A stretch of 64,000 bases of DNA from Gemmatimonadota bacterium (GTDB lineage Bacteria > Gemmatimonadota > Gemmatimonadetes > Gemmatimonadales > Gemmatimonadaceae), in the NCBI GenBank assembly GCA_021324775.1, contig JAJPIM010000041.1, forward strand, positions 1-64,000, read 5' to 3'. Under the pieces are notes generated by a model that did no database searches, was not told the DNA's origin, and saw only the letters and a program-made list of their open reading frames with translations. This document shows, in pieces, positions 1-9,506 of this stretch. A program made the translations under genes and the position numbers. The stretch's first letter is position 1. Each line of letters starts with the position of its first letter.

Positions 1-240
1 ATCCTACTGATCCTGCTCGTGGTGCTGCTGTTCTTCGGCGCCAAGCGGATCCCCGAGCTCGCCGGGTCGATGGGGAAGGGCATTCGCGAGTTCAAGAAGA
101 GCATGTCCGATCCGGATCGCGCGACGCCGGCGGTCGATGCGGCGAAGCCCGATCAGTCGCTCGAGCGGGGGCACGCGGACGCAGCACCTCCAGTCGTTCG
201 TGACGATGCTGGGCAGGAGCCGAAGCGCCTGCTGCGCTAG
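1..240 (+). CDS. tatA: Sec-independent translocase subunit TatA/E-like (5' truncated by window edge)
   Basis: The reading frame is open from base 1 and encodes the end of a short hydrophobic membrane helix, then FFGAKRIPELAGSMGKGIRE, the hallmark hinge and amphipathic helix of TatA/TatE proteins, and then a charged, disordered tail ending at TAG 238-240. TatA multimerises in the inner membrane to form the passage for folded twin-arginine substrates. The first residues of the transmembrane helix lie outside the window, so the true start is not visible; ATG/GTG codons inside the window would cut the helix. The C-terminal tail (about 45 residues rich in D, A and P) is usual for the family. The gene converges on the folding-factor gene at 326-2152, with a strong hairpin between them. 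Confidence 0.9.
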   Translation: MLLILLVVLLFFGAKRIPELAGSMGKGIREFKKSMSDPDRATPAVDAAKPDQSLERGHADAAPPVVRDDAGQEPKRLLR

Positions 241-261
241 CGCACCAGAAGGGAGCAGAAC

Positions 262-311
262 GGAAAGGGGAAAGGAGAGACTGCAGCTACACTCTCCTTT
301 CCCCTTTCTCC
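262..311. terminator. Bidirectional hairpin terminator between convergent genes
   Basis: A perfect 16-bp inverted repeat (arms 264-279 and 292-307, purine-rich on the left and pyrimidine-rich on the right) flanks a 12-nt loop. It lies exactly between the stop codons of the convergent tatA-like and ppiD-like genes, so it could end transcription from both sides. The T-rich right arm supplies only a broken U-tract. Confidence 0.65.
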
Positions 312-325
312 TGTGTGATCAGTTC

Positions 326-2152
326 TCAGGTCGCGGCGCGACGGTTTGCGGCTTCGAGCAGCTTGCGGTTGTCGACGACCTTGGCGACGCGCCGGAGATC
401 CGCCAGAAACTCCTCGACGCGTTCGCGGCGCAGGGTGTCCGTCACTGTCTGTCGCTGGGTGTCCTTCTGCTTGAGCCACGCAGCGCTGTCGGACGCGATG
501 CGCCGGTCGACCCGCATGACGAATACCGCGTTGTCGGTCTTGATGGGCGCACTCACCGCGCCGACCGGAAGAGCGAATGCGGCACCCACAGCTTCGGTCA
601 TCTGCCCGAGCTCGGGCACGAAACTCGTGCGCGTGAAGGGCGGTGACTTGATGGCCTCGAGCGTGTCGGCCTTGGCCGCTTGCTCCAGCGATGAGCTGGC
701 GGCTTTGGTGGCGAGTTGCTGCGCCCTGATGACGAGGTGGTCGAGCGCACGTTGTCTCGCCAGAGCGCGTACGATCTGCGGCTTCGCGGCATCGAACGGC
801 GGCAGACCGCCCGGCGTGAGCGAGTCGAGGCGCGCCAGATAGAAACCGTTCTCCGACTCGTAGAGATCGCTCGACTCGCCGACCTTGGCGCCGCTGAACG
901 CCCACGCGCTGACACTCGGAACCTGCCGGCCGTTCAGAAACGCGGCCGTTCCTTCGATGACGTGCAGGAGCACGGGCGTGAGGCCCATCACGTTGATGGC
1001 GTGATCGAATTGCGCGGGTGACTCCGACTGCGCGGCGAGGCGCTCGAGGGAATCGGCACGCGCATTGACGTGTGCGGCTGACGAATCGCTCTGGACGATG
1101 CGCAGGAGAATGTGCCGGAAGAGCGCGGAGTCGCCGTTTCGCGCATCCATCTTGATCAGGTGGTATCCGTAGGGCGTGAGGACCGGGCCCGACATCTCGC
1201 CGGGCTTAAGGGCCCATGCGGCGGTTTCGAACTGCGGGACAAAGCGCCCCCGCTTACCCCATTCGAGCGAGCCGCCATTGACGGCCGACGCCGAATCCGC
1301 TGATTCCCGCTTGGCGACGTCCTCGAACTTGGCACCACCTTCGATCTCGTGCCGGAGCGACATGAGGTGGGCGAGCGTCGCGGCTGTATCGGCCGAAGTG
1401 ACGATGCGGGGGAGGGCGACCACCGAAACCGATGCCTCCCCTTTTCGCGTGAGCTCGTCGTGATGGTGGTCGTAGTAATCGCGCATCGCCGCCTCGGTGG
1501 GCGGCGGGCCGGCTTCGCTCGCCGAGTCTGGCGCCAGCCGCACTGCCGTCACCTGCGCGGTGTCGTGCGCGTCACGCCAGAGGCTCCACAACTGGCCGTC
1601 GGTCACGTATACGCCTGCGGCGATTTGCTCGAACAGCTTGTCCTGGGGAATCCGCGTGCGGTACACCGATTCGAGCTGGGCCAGAATTCCTTGCTCCTTG
1701 GCCATGGGACTGCTGAGGAACCGCAGATATTTCGCCTGGTCGAACCGCCCATCGGTCTGGAGCTGCGGGGCGTTCATGAACTCGGGCGGCGGGCTCGTGC
1801 GGGCCGCGTCGATCACCTCGGCGTCGGTGACGTGGATGTCGCGGCGATCGAGCTCCTGGCGGAGGAGCAACTCGGAGACGAGCTCATCAAAGGCTTCTTG
1901 GTCAACCTGATTGCGTTCATCGAGCGAGAGCGGCCGGCCGAGCCGCTGCGAGGCCTGGGTGGCGCGCTGTTCGGTAGCACGCAGCCACACCGCCGCCGTG
2001 ATGTCCTCTCCGTTGACGGACGCGATCGGCGTCCTGGCGGTCGCGGCGTTGCCGGAGAGCCCGGACGTTTGATACAGAAGGAATCCGAGGATGAAGAGCA
2101 CCGCCACGAAGATCCAGATGTATTTGGCAGCGCTCCGCATAGTTTTCAGCAC
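326..2152 (-). CDS. ppiD: Membrane-anchored periplasmic peptidyl-prolyl isomerase, PpiD/SurA-like
   Basis: The protein is about 608 residues. A short N-terminus is followed by one membrane anchor (YIWIFVAVLFILGFLLYQ), a SurA/PpiD N-terminal chaperone segment, a parvulin-type rotamase domain at about residues 260-370 (GGSLEWGKRG, then YGYHLIKM), and a second, more divergent PPIase-like region. PpiD proteins help newly exported outer-membrane and periplasmic proteins fold. The open frame runs further upstream to 2788 but overlaps the opposite TPR gene. The start chosen is GTG at 2152, with AAGGAG nine bases upstream; an ATG four codons further in (2140) has no good ribosome site. The assignment to PpiD rather than another anchored parvulin rests on the single anchor and overall length. 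Confidence 0.85.
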   Translation of the reverse strand: MLKTMRSAAKYIWIFVAVLFILGFLLYQTSGLSGNAATARTPIASVNGEDITAAVWLRATEQRATQASQRLGRPLSLDERNQVDQEAFDELVSELLLRQELDRRDIHVTDAEVIDAARTSPPPEFMNAPQLQTDGRFDQAKYLRFLSSPMAKEQGILAQLESVYRTRIPQDKLFEQIAAGVYVTDGQLWSLWRDAHDTAQVTAVRLAPDSASEAGPPPTEAAMRDYYDHHHDELTRKGEASVSVVALPRIVTSADTAATLAHLMSLRHEIEGGAKFEDVAKRESADSASAVNGGSLEWGKRGRFVPQFETAAWALKPGEMSGPVLTPYGYHLIKMDARNGDSALFRHILLRIVQSDSSAAHVNARADSLERLAAQSESPAQFDHAINVMGLTPVLLHVIEGTAAFLNGRQVPSVSAWAFSGAKVGESSDLYESENGFYLARLDSLTPGGLPPFDAAKPQIVRALARQRALDHLVIRAQQLATKAASSSLEQAAKADTLEAIKSPPFTRTSFVPELGQMTEAVGAAFALPVGAVSAPIKTDNAVFVMRVDRRIASDSAAWLKQKDTQRQTVTDTLRRERVEEFLADLRRVAKVVDNRKLLEAANRRAAT

Positions 2153-2174
2153 GGCGCGAAACTCCTTCGGCGTT

Positions 2175-2180
2175 ATTGTA
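2175..2180 (-). promoter_or_regulatory. Possible -10 element for the ppiD-like gene
   Basis: On the minus strand TACAAT lies about 22 bases before the GTG start, so transcription would begin just before the AAGGAG ribosome site. No convincing -35 hexamer is seen at the right distance. Confidence 0.25.
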
Positions 2181-2307
2181 CTGGAAGGCCAGGGCGCCGC
2201 ATCACGGCTTTCCGACGCAGCGCCGCGCGCAAAAAAGCGCAGTGGGCAAGCTACCGGTCGCTGACGGCTAAGGTCAAGAGAGCGCGGCACTTCTGCTGTC
2301 ACGTCGA

Positions 2308-2335
2308 TTGACGCGGGTCGTCTTGGAAGTATATC
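2308..2335 (+). promoter_or_regulatory. Sigma-70-like promoter for the TPR/aroQ operon
   Basis: TTGACG at 2308-2313 and TATATC at 2330-2335 are separated by 16 bases, close to the housekeeping consensus. The predicted transcript would start near 2342, leaving a leader of about 45 bases before the ATG at 2387. Confidence 0.5.
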
Positions 2336-2386
2336 TTCACCCCCCGCCGCAGCCGTCCGGCGCGGTGGCGCACCCGAGGGCAATCG

Positions 2387-4528
2387 ATGGCCAGCTCCGC
2401 CCGGATAGAGGAACTCGAAAAGAAGTTCAACGAGAATCCGCGCCGGTACTTCGCGCCACTCGCCAACGAGTACCGCAAGGCGGGGGACGTTCAGCAGGCC
2501 ATCGCGATTTGCCGCACGTATGTCCCGCAGCAGCCGGGGCACATGAGCGGTCACATCGTCTTCGGCCAGGCGCTGTTCGAGGCCGGCGATCACGACGAGG
2601 CGCGCGGGGTGTTCGAGGCGGCTCTCGGCCTCGATCCTGAGAACCTGATCGCACTTCGGCACCTCGGCGACATAGCGCGCGAACACGGCGAGGCCGACGA
2701 TGCGCGGGCATGGTATCGGCGGGTGCTCGATGCGGATCCCCGGAACGACGAGGTGGTGGCTCTCCTGACCTCGGTCGAAGCGGAGCAAGCGGCGGCTGCC
2801 GCCGATGCGCCGGCGCCGTGGACCGAGATCAACCCCGAGCAGACGCTCGAACTGCCGCCGGACATGCTCGCGGCCGTGCCTCGCGACGTCGGAGTCGCGA
2901 ACGGGGCATCGTCACGCGCTCCGGCCAGCCCCGCGAGTTCGATGGGCGAGCTGTTCGAGGGGGACGCGGAGGACGCGGCGCCGGCCCCGGATACGGCCGG
3001 TGCGGCCACGCTCGAGTTCCGGCCCCCATCGTATGCCGCTCCCGCGGGCGCTGGCTACGTGGACGAGGCGGCCCAGACGGTGCCGACATTCGTCACCGAG
3101 ACCATGGCAGAGCTGTACGTCCAGCAGGGTTTCTACGACCAGGCGCTGTCAGTCTATCGTCAGTTGCTCACGCAGCATCCCGGCGACCCGAAGCTCGCCG
3201 AGCGCATGGAGCAACTGCGGCGCGAGTCGGCGGCAGGTCCCGCCCGCCAAGTCGCACAGCCGGACGGCGCCTTCGACGCGGTGCCGGCCGCCCACTCGGT
3301 CATCGACCACCGGTCGGTGCGTGAGTTCTTCAACGAGCTTGCGCTGCGCCAGCCGAAGGTCAGGGCCGAGGCGCCGGGACAAGCCACGGCCGCAGCCGCG
3401 TCGCATGCTGCTCGCGAGCAGGAGATCCCAGCGGCTGTCGCTCCTGAGGAGTCCAAGGCAGCCCCAGATGCTGGCGACGTGTCCGCGGTGAGCGCCGGCG
3501 AGCCGGTCGTGGCCGCGGAGGCGCTCGAGCAGAGCGCCGAGGCACCGCCTCGCGAGGAGTCGCGAGGGGCCCCGCCGAACGCAACGCCGGTGGGGGCTGA
3601 GGACGCGCCGGACGACGTGAAGCATTTGCCGCACGAGCTCGACATCGGCTTCTCGGATGCGTCCTACCACGAGACCTACAGCGCCGAGTTCGGGGCGAGC
3701 GGGCTGGCAGTTCCGGACGATGACGCCGTGGACAATGCTCGCATTGAGAGTGGCTTGCTCGACGAGGACGATTCGTTTGTCGTGCGCTCAAGCGGCGAGG
3801 CCGACCCCTTCGCGCTGTTCGGGTTCAGTTCGGCGGACGAATCGAGCGAATTCGGCGTCATGGCGTTCGATGCCAGCACGGTACCCGCCTCGCCTGGTGA
3901 GCCATCAGCCGCGAGCCAGAGATCGGATCCGGACCATCCTGACCCGGTCGTGGCCGCGGACGCCGCCGAGTCATTGCAGCAGGAGGCAGCACCAGTCGCG
4001 GGGAGCAGCGGCGACGATGATGCCTCGGGTGGTGCCGAGTCCGCGCCGTCTGACGAAACGGCCGCGCGTCGCGCGGCGATGCAGACCGGATCGGTGAACG
4101 TGCTGTTCCCCGAGCGCCCGGTGTCGGCACCCGATGAAGCGGCGGCTGCGACATTGTCGAGCGCATTCGGCGGGCCCTCGTTCCAACCGGATCTCAACGC
4201 CGCGCCGGCGGCAGACGCGAGGACCGAGGGCAAGACCGGCGACGACGCCGGGGCAAAGAACGATGTGTCCGGGGCCAGCGGGTCCGCGCGTCCCGCGCGC
4301 AACGAGCTCTCGCTCGACAGTGTATTCCGCGAATCGCCACCGGCGCCGCCCGATACGCGCCGTGAGCCAAGCGCGTTCTCGTTCGACCAGTTCTTCGGCG
4401 AGACGCCGCCGGCTGCTGCGTCCGGGAGTGCATCGGGCACCGACTCGCTGCTGGGCGATTCGCTCGATGTCGGCTCCGCCGACGCGGAGCAGTTCAGCAA
4501 CTGGCTCTCCGGGCTGAAGAAGAAGTGA
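2387..4528 (+). CDS. Large TPR-repeat protein with long acidic low-complexity region
   Basis: This 713-residue protein opens with tetratricopeptide-like helices at about residues 1-130 (REHGEADDARAWYRRVLDAD is typical). Another TPR-like pair follows near residues 240-285 (AELYVQQGFYDQALSVYRQL). The remaining 400 residues are rich in A, S, P, D and E and probably disordered, interrupted by short conserved-looking islands such as SVREFFNELALRQP and FSFDQFFGE. No signal peptide or membrane segment is visible, so a cytoplasmic scaffold role is most likely; no enzymatic function can be assigned. Its stop codon overlaps the aroQ start by 4 bases (GTGA), so the two are translationally coupled. Proteins of this shape sit beside aroQ/accB in related genomes as far as memory serves, which is not verified here. 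Confidence 0.8.
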   Translation: MASSARIEELEKKFNENPRRYFAPLANEYRKAGDVQQAIAICRTYVPQQPGHMSGHIVFGQALFEAGDHDEARGVFEAALGLDPENLIALRHLGDIAREHGEADDARAWYRRVLDADPRNDEVVALLTSVEAEQAAAAADAPAPWTEINPEQTLELPPDMLAAVPRDVGVANGASSRAPASPASSMGELFEGDAEDAAPAPDTAGAATLEFRPPSYAAPAGAGYVDEAAQTVPTFVTETMAELYVQQGFYDQALSVYRQLLTQHPGDPKLAERMEQLRRESAAGPARQVAQPDGAFDAVPAAHSVIDHRSVREFFNELALRQPKVRAEAPGQATAAAASHAAREQEIPAAVAPEESKAAPDAGDVSAVSAGEPVVAAEALEQSAEAPPREESRGAPPNATPVGAEDAPDDVKHLPHELDIGFSDASYHETYSAEFGASGLAVPDDDAVDNARIESGLLDEDDSFVVRSSGEADPFALFGFSSADESSEFGVMAFDASTVPASPGEPSAASQRSDPDHPDPVVAADAAESLQQEAAPVAGSSGDDDASGGAESAPSDETAARRAAMQTGSVNVLFPERPVSAPDEAAAATLSSAFGGPSFQPDLNAAPAADARTEGKTGDDAGAKNDVSGASGSARPARNELSLDSVFRESPPAPPDTRREPSAFSFDQFFGETPPAAASGSASGTDSLLGDSLDVGSADAEQFSNWLSGLKKK

Positions 4529-5058
4529 GGATCGCGGTTCTCAACGGGCCCAACCTCAATCTTCTCGGCACGCGCGAACCGGCGATCTACGGCTCTACGA
4601 CGCTAGCCGGTGTCGAGCGGCGTCTGCGGCCGGTCGCCCGCGAGCTTGGCGTCACGCTGTCGTTCACCCAGCGGAACGGCGAGGGACAGCTCATTGACGC
4701 GATCCACGCTCTTCGCGGCCGTGCCGACGGCGTGATTCTGAACGCGGGCGCGTACAGCCACACGAGTCTTGCGATCCGCGATGCGTTGGCGGGTGTCGGG
4801 CTGCCGTTCGTCGAGGTGCACGTGACCAACGTGTATGCCCGGGAGCCGGAGCGCCGTCATTCGATGCTGGCGCCGGCCGCGCGCGCGGTGCTGGGCGGGT
4901 TTGGCCCTGCCGGGTACGAGCTGGCGCTGCGGGGGCTCGCCGAGTTACTGGGAGCGAAAGCTCCGGACCAGGCGAAAACGGGGACACACTCCGCGGGACG
5001 ATCGGGCGCCACGGCGCCGGCCGCGACCGGCAACAAACGGCGCCGCCGCCGTGGCTGA
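4525..5058 (+). CDS. aroQ: 3-dehydroquinate dehydratase, type II
   Basis: The 177-residue protein performs the third step of the shikimate pathway, dehydrating 3-dehydroquinate to 3-dehydroshikimate. The opening VLNGPNLNLLGTREPAIYG is the type II signature and contains the flexible-loop arginine and catalytic tyrosine. NAGAYSHTS, FVEVHVTN and RRHSMLAP carry the substrate-binding and catalytic histidine positions. The last 30 or so residues, ending in KRRRRRG, form a basic tail beyond the usual length of about 145. The GTG start overlaps the TPR gene's stop. The downstream peptidase start overlaps this gene's end by 8 bases, consistent with one operon. Confidence 0.95.
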   Translation: MRIAVLNGPNLNLLGTREPAIYGSTTLAGVERRLRPVARELGVTLSFTQRNGEGQLIDAIHALRGRADGVILNAGAYSHTSLAIRDALAGVGLPFVEVHVTNVYAREPERRHSMLAPAARAVLGGFGPAGYELALRGLAELLGAKAPDQAKTGTHSAGRSGATAPAATGNKRRRRRG

Positions 5059-6142
5059 TCGTCGCCCTCAGCGGGTGGCGGCCCTCGCCGATGCGTTGGG
5101 GGCCTTGGGGCTCGACGGTGTCTTGCTCACCAGTGCGCCGAACATTCGGTACCTGACCGGCTTTTCCGGGTCGAGCGCCCTGGTATTTGCGACCGCGCGG
5201 GGCGAGTTGCTCTTCGTGACGGACTTCAGGTACAAGACACAGGCAGCCGAAGAGATCGGCGACCTGGCCCGGGTGGTGGTGGAGGGGCAGAGCCTGTGGA
5301 CGGGCCTCTGGCAGCACATCCCGTCGCTGGCGTCCGTGGAAGTGGCGGGCTTCGAGTCGGCGCATCTGGTGCATCGCGATTTCCAGCGGCTCCTCGAGGC
5401 GGGCGCGCGGTGGCAGTGGCGGCCCACGGTCGATCTCGTCGAGTCGCTTCGGGAGAGAAAGGACGCCGACGAGTTGGCGCACATCACGGCCGCGGCAGCC
5501 GTTGCGACGCGAGCGTTGGGCCGTACGCTCCCGCAGGTGAAGGCCGGCCTGGCAGAGCTGGAGGTGGCCGGGGTGCTGGAGCACGCGCTTCGGGCAGAGG
5601 GGTCCGAGACGTTCCCATTTCCGTCGATCGTCGCCTCCGGACCCAGGTCCGCCTTGCCTCACGCCGCGACGTCATCGCGGACCCTTCAGCGCGGCGATTT
5701 TCTCCTTCTCGATTTCGGGGCCTCGGTCGCCGGATATTGCGCGGATATCACGCGGACTGTAGTAGTGGGTCCACCCAGCGATGAGCAGCGGGAAGTTTAT
5801 GGGGTGGTCCGGGCGGCCAACGAGGTGGCGGCGGGCGCGGTCCGTCCGGGGATGCGGGGCAGGGATGCCGACGCGGTCGCGCGTGACTACATTGATCGCC
5901 GCGGTTATGGGGATGCCTTCGGGCACAGCCTGGGCCACGGGCTCGGGTTGGAGGTGCACGAGGCTCCACGGTTGTCACGAACGGCGGAGGCGGTCCTGGC
6001 AGTTGGGACCGTCGTTACGATCGAGCCGGGGATCTACCGGCCGGGCTGGGGCGGGGTGCGGATCGAGGATGACGTGCATTTGAGCACGGGTGCGGCGGAT
6101 GTGCTCACCCACTTTACGCGGGAACTGCTGGTCGTGGGCTAG
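5051..6142 (+). CDS. pepP: M24-family Xaa-Pro aminopeptidase
   Basis: The 363-residue product has an N-terminal creatinase-like domain (residues 1-130, including NIRYLTGFSGSSA) and a C-terminal pita-bread metallopeptidase domain. The five dinuclear-metal ligands are visible in LLDFGASVAGYCADITRT (two Asp), HSLGHGLGLEVHE (His), TIEPGIY (Glu) and VRIEDDV (Glu). Such enzymes remove N-terminal residues preceding proline. The frame is open upstream to 4835, but that part overlaps aroQ and has no family similarity, so the GTG at 5051 is preferred. Whether it prefers peptides (PepP) or dipeptides (PepQ) cannot be decided from sequence; the length fits the short aminopeptidase form. Confidence 0.92.
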   Translation: MADRRPQRVAALADALGALGLDGVLLTSAPNIRYLTGFSGSSALVFATARGELLFVTDFRYKTQAAEEIGDLARVVVEGQSLWTGLWQHIPSLASVEVAGFESAHLVHRDFQRLLEAGARWQWRPTVDLVESLRERKDADELAHITAAAAVATRALGRTLPQVKAGLAELEVAGVLEHALRAEGSETFPFPSIVASGPRSALPHAATSSRTLQRGDFLLLDFGASVAGYCADITRTVVVGPPSDEQREVYGVVRAANEVAAGAVRPGMRGRDADAVARDYIDRRGYGDAFGHSLGHGLGLEVHEAPRLSRTAEAVLAVGTVVTIEPGIYRPGWGGVRIEDDVHLSTGAADVLTHFTRELLVVG

Positions 6143-6214
6143 CCTGGGTCGCGGGGCTGCCGGAACACTTGGACCGAGGTCTCGTGTGACGCAAAGGCAC
6201 CCTTCTCCATCTTT

Positions 6215-6736
6215 ATGATCGATCTCCGTTACGTCAAGAAACTGATCGAGATCCTCGATGGGTCGAGCGTTGACTCGATCGAGATCTCGACCGACAAGGG
6301 GATGAAGATCCGCTTGTCGAAGTCGCCGTCCCAGCGAGGGGCGGTGCAGGTGGCGACGCCGGTGTCGATGCCGGCACTGTTGCCGGCTGCGGGGCCCCGG
6401 ATGTCGCCGGGTGAAGGCATGGCGGCGTATGCGGATGGGACGGGATCCGGGGGCCAGGGGACGGCCGAAGCGAAAGCCGAGGCGAAACCCAAGCTCCTGG
6501 AGGTGAAATCCCCGATGGTGGGGACGTTTTACGCGGCCCCGGAGCCGGGCGGCAAGCCGTACGTCATCGAGGGGACGCGGATCGCAAAGGGGCAAATCGT
6601 CTGCATTATCGAGGCGATGAAGATCATGAACGAGATCGAGTCGGAGTTCGCTGGCATCGTGCGTGAGGTGATGGTCCAGGACACGCACCCAGTCGAATAC
6701 GGACAAGTGCTTCTCCGAATAGATCCTAACGGGTGA
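6215..6736 (+). CDS. accB: Biotin carboxyl carrier protein of acetyl-CoA carboxylase
   Basis: The 173-residue protein carries biotin for acetyl-CoA carboxylase, the committed step of fatty acid synthesis. An N-terminal segment (about residues 1-45, IDLRYVKKLIEILDGSSVD) resembles the BCCP dimerisation end. A Pro/Ala/Gly-rich linker follows, and then the biotinyl domain from about residue 95. The biotin-accepting lysine is K136 in EAMKIMNE, and the thumb region SPMVGTFYAAPEPGGKPY is present. Its partner accC lies 1.4 kb downstream, beyond pilT, which is an unusual interruption of the common accBC pair. Confidence 0.96.
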   Translation: MIDLRYVKKLIEILDGSSVDSIEISTDKGMKIRLSKSPSQRGAVQVATPVSMPALLPAAGPRMSPGEGMAAYADGTGSGGQGTAEAKAEAKPKLLEVKSPMVGTFYAAPEPGGKPYVIEGTRIAKGQIVCIIEAMKIMNEIESEFAGIVREVMVQDTHPVEYGQVLLRIDPNG

Positions 6737-6771
6737 AGCTCCGCCCCAGGCGGGGCGGGGGCCGATCGACA

Positions 6772-7995
6772 ATGGCTAGCGGCGCGTCAGTGGTACCAGC
6801 GGGTGGCGGGACAGCACAGCCGACGGCGTCCGCGGCTGCGGGCGGATCGCCGGGCGCGACGCCGGCCCCAGCGGGCCCATTCAACTTCAAGGCGATCCTG
6901 CAGGAGATGATCCGGAACAACGCGTCCGACCTTCATCTCAAGGTCGGCCGTCCGCCGACGCTGCGGATTCAGGGCGCACTCGCACCGATGGTTCATGCGG
7001 CGATGCGGCCCGAGGACCTCAAGTCCCTGGCTGAGCAGGTGATGACGCCCCGCCAGGTCAAGGAGTTCGCCGAGAACAAGGAAGCCGACTTCGCGATCGG
7101 CGTGCCCGGGATCGGGCGGTTCCGCGTCAACGTCTACCAGCAGCGGGGAACGATTGCGTACGCGCTACGGTCGATCCCGTATCAGACCAGCACCGTCGAG
7201 GAACTCAATCTTCCGGCGGTGATCAACGACGTCGCGATGCGCCCGCGCGGACTGGTGCTGGTGACCGGCATCACCGGCTCGGGAAAGTCCACGGCATTGG
7301 CCGCGATCATCCAGCACATCAACGAGATGCGCCGCGCCAACGTTATCACGATCGAGGATCCGATCGAGTTCCTGCACCGCGACATCAACTGCCACATCAA
7401 CCAGCGCGAGGTGGGCACCGATACCACCAGCTTCGCGCAGGCACTGCGCCGGGTGCTGCGGCAGGACCCCGACGTCATCCTCCTGGGCGAGATCCGCGAC
7501 CTGGATACGCTCGACACCGCGCTCAAGGCGGCGGATACTGGCCACCTGGTGTTTTCCACGCTGCACACGACCGACGCCACACAGACCATCAACCGCGTGC
7601 TGTCGTTCTATCCGCCGCACCAACAGGCCGAGGTGCGTTTCTCGCTTTCCAGCGCGCTCGCGGCCGTCATCTCACTGCGCCTGGTTCCCCGCAAGGACAA
7701 GCCGGGCCGGGTGCCGGCGTGCGAGGTGCTGATCAACACGGCGGCCGTCCGGGACAACATCCGCGACATGACGAAATCGCTCAACATCCCGGACCTGATC
7801 AAGGAAGGGACGGTCCAGTACGGGATGCAGAGCTTCGACCAATCCCTGATGATGTGGTACACCAGAGGCATCATCTCGTACGAGAACGCGGTCTTCTATG
7901 CGACGAACCCGAATGAGTTCGCGCTGCGCATCCAGGGGGTCGCCAGTTCGAGCGACACGAGCTGGGACGCGTTCCAGGCGGACGCGAACGCCTAG
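6772..7995 (+). CDS. pilT: Type IV pilus retraction ATPase PilT
   Basis: The protein is about 407 residues. An N-terminal PAS-like domain contains [18 protein letters not shown]. The RecA-like ATPase domain follows, with Walker [10 protein letters not shown], Asp box ITIEDPIEF, Walker [11 protein letters not shown] and His box [12 protein letters not shown]. PilT hexamers depolymerise pili and drive twitching, surface sensing or DNA uptake. The ATG at 6772 is preferred because the family begins shortly after it; a GTG at 6733 overlapping the accB stop would add 13 basic residues. No other pilus gene is present in the window, so the placement between accB and accC is not part of a pilus operon. 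PilT is favoured over PilB by the lack of an extended N-terminal domain and zinc motif. Confidence 0.95.
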   Translation: MASGASVVPAGGGTAQPTASAAAGGSPGATPAPAGPFNFKAILQEMIRNNASDLHLKVGRPPTLRIQGALAPMVHAAMRPEDLKSLAEQVMTPRQVKEFAENKEADFAIGVPGIGRFRVNVYQQRGTIAYALRSIPYQTSTVEELNLPAVINDVAMRPRGLVLVTGITGSGKSTALAAIIQHINEMRRANVITIEDPIEFLHRDINCHINQREVGTDTTSFAQALRRVLRQDPDVILLGEIRDLDTLDTALKAADTGHLVFSTLHTTDATQTINRVLSFYPPHQQAEVRFSLSSALAAVISLRLVPRKDKPGRVPACEVLINTAAVRDNIRDMTKSLNIPDLIKEGTVQYGMQSFDQSLMMWYTRGIISYENAVFYATNPNEFALRIQGVASSSDTSWDAFQADANA

Positions 7996-8003
7996 CATGG
8001 GCG

Positions 8004-8020
8004 CCTGCCTTCGAGGCAGG
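8004..8020 (+). terminator. Small hairpin between pilT and accC
   Basis: Seven base pairs (CCTGCCT/AGGCAGG) around a three-base loop begin nine bases after the pilT stop. No U-tract follows, so it may be a weak terminator or an RNA-processing or stability element. Confidence 0.3.
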
Positions 8021-8102
8021 TTCAGCTCCTGAGCGCCGCTCGGCGCGGCCTTTCAAGGCCCGGGTCCTGCCGTTGCGTACCCCGGGCCTTAACTTCCCCC
8101 CC

Positions 8103-9473
8103 GTGTTCAACAAGGTCCTGATCGCCAATCGGGGCGAGATCGCGCTGCGCGTCATCCGGGCCTGCCGGGAACTCGGCCTTCAGACGGTCGCCGTGTATTC
8201 GGAGGCCGACCGCGACTCCCTGCACGTGCGGTTCGCCGACGACGACGTCTGCATCGGCCCGGCGCCGTCGCGAGACTCGTACCTCAACATCCCGCGCCTC
8301 ATCGCGGCGGCCGAGATCACGGGGGCCGACGCGATTCATCCGGGCTACGGATTCCTGGCCGAGAACGCCGAGTTCGCCGAAACGTGTGCGGCATCCAACG
8401 TGACATTCATCGGGCCGACGCCCGAGCAGATTCGCGTCATGGGGGACAAGGCCGCGGCGCGGAACGCGATGGCGGCGGCGGGGGTGCCCATCATCCCGGG
8501 GACGACGGGCCCGATCGACGACGCCGACGAGGCGCTGGTTTTCGCGCGCGAGATCGGGTTCCCGGTGATCATCAAGGCCGCTGCCGGAGGCGGCGGTAAG
8601 GGGATGCGCGTGGCGCGCGACCCCGATGACTTCGGCCGCTCGTTCCAGCTCGCGCGCTCCGAGGCGCTGTCGGCGTTCGGCAATGGCGACGTGTACGTCG
8701 AGAAGTATCTGGCGCGCCCGCGGCATGTCGAGTTCCAGGTGCTGGGCGACACCCACGGCTCGGTCATCCACCTCGGTGAGCGCGATTGCTCGGTGCAGCG
8801 CCGGCATCAGAAGCTGATCGAGGAAGCACCGAGCCCGGCGATGACGCATGATCTTCGCACCCGCATGGGAGACGCGGCGGTGCTTGGCGCGGCGGCGATC
8901 GGCTATGTCGGCGCCGGAACGGTGGAGATGCTTCTCGACACCGACGGGTCGTTCTACTTCATGGAGATGAACACGCGGATCCAGGTCGAGCATCCGGTGA
9001 CCGAGATGCTGACCGGCGTCGATCTCGTGCAGGAGCAGATCCGGGTCGCCGGCGGGGAGCCGCTGTCGGTTCATGGGGTGCCGCCGCTCCGCGGCCACGT
9101 GATCGAGTGCCGTGTGAACGCCGAGGACCCGTCGCGCAACTTCCAGCCGGCGCCGGGCAAGATCGCGGTGTTTCACCCGCCGGGCGGACCCGGCGTGCGC
9201 CTCGACACCCACGTGTACGCGGGGTATACCGTCCCGCCGTACTATGATTCGCTGCTCGCCAAGCTGATTTGCGAGGCGCGGACGCGTCCGGAAGCGATCC
9301 GGCGCATGCAGATCGCGCTCGAGAGCTTCATCATCGAGGGTGTCCCCACGACGATTCCGTTCCTCGCTCGCGTGATGACCAATCCGCGATTCATCGCCGG
9401 CGACGTGGACACGAAATTCCTGGAACGGGAAAGTGAGCTGATGAAGGAGCCGGCGTCCGCCGGCGCGTCCTGA
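8103..9473 (+). CDS. accC: Biotin carboxylase subunit of acetyl-CoA carboxylase
   Basis: The 456-residue protein carboxylates biotin on AccB using ATP and bicarbonate. It contains the N-terminal fold [20 protein letters not shown], an ATP-grasp glycine loop ([12 protein letters not shown]), the [12 protein letters not shown] segment and the catalytic [15 protein letters not shown]. The C-terminal biotin-carboxylase domain contains FQPAPGKI. The GTG at 8103 gives the exact family N-terminus; an in-frame TTG at 8073 would add ten unrelated residues. Length fits standalone bacterial AccC, with no fused carrier domain, in keeping with the separate accB. Confidence 0.96.
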   Translation: MFNKVLIANRGEIALRVIRACRELGLQTVAVYSEADRDSLHVRFADDDVCIGPAPSRDSYLNIPRLIAAAEITGADAIHPGYGFLAENAEFAETCAASNVTFIGPTPEQIRVMGDKAAARNAMAAAGVPIIPGTTGPIDDADEALVFAREIGFPVIIKAAAGGGGKGMRVARDPDDFGRSFQLARSEALSAFGNGDVYVEKYLARPRHVEFQVLGDTHGSVIHLGERDCSVQRRHQKLIEEAPSPAMTHDLRTRMGDAAVLGAAAIGYVGAGTVEMLLDTDGSFYFMEMNTRIQVEHPVTEMLTGVDLVQEQIRVAGGEPLSVHGVPPLRGHVIECRVNAEDPSRNFQPAPGKIAVFHPPGGPGVRLDTHVYAGYTVPPYYDSLLAKLICEARTRPEAIRRMQIALESFIIEGVPTTIPFLARVMTNPRFIAGDVDTKFLERESELMKEPASAGAS

Positions 9474-9506
9474 GCGGGTGATGCGGGACGCGGGGCGGCG
9501 AGCGTA

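Noticed and set aside
2153-2788. N-terminal extension of the ppiD-like frame
   Set aside because: It overlaps the promoter and start of the TPR gene and lacks any membrane or PPIase pattern; the AAGGAG site sets the start at 2152.
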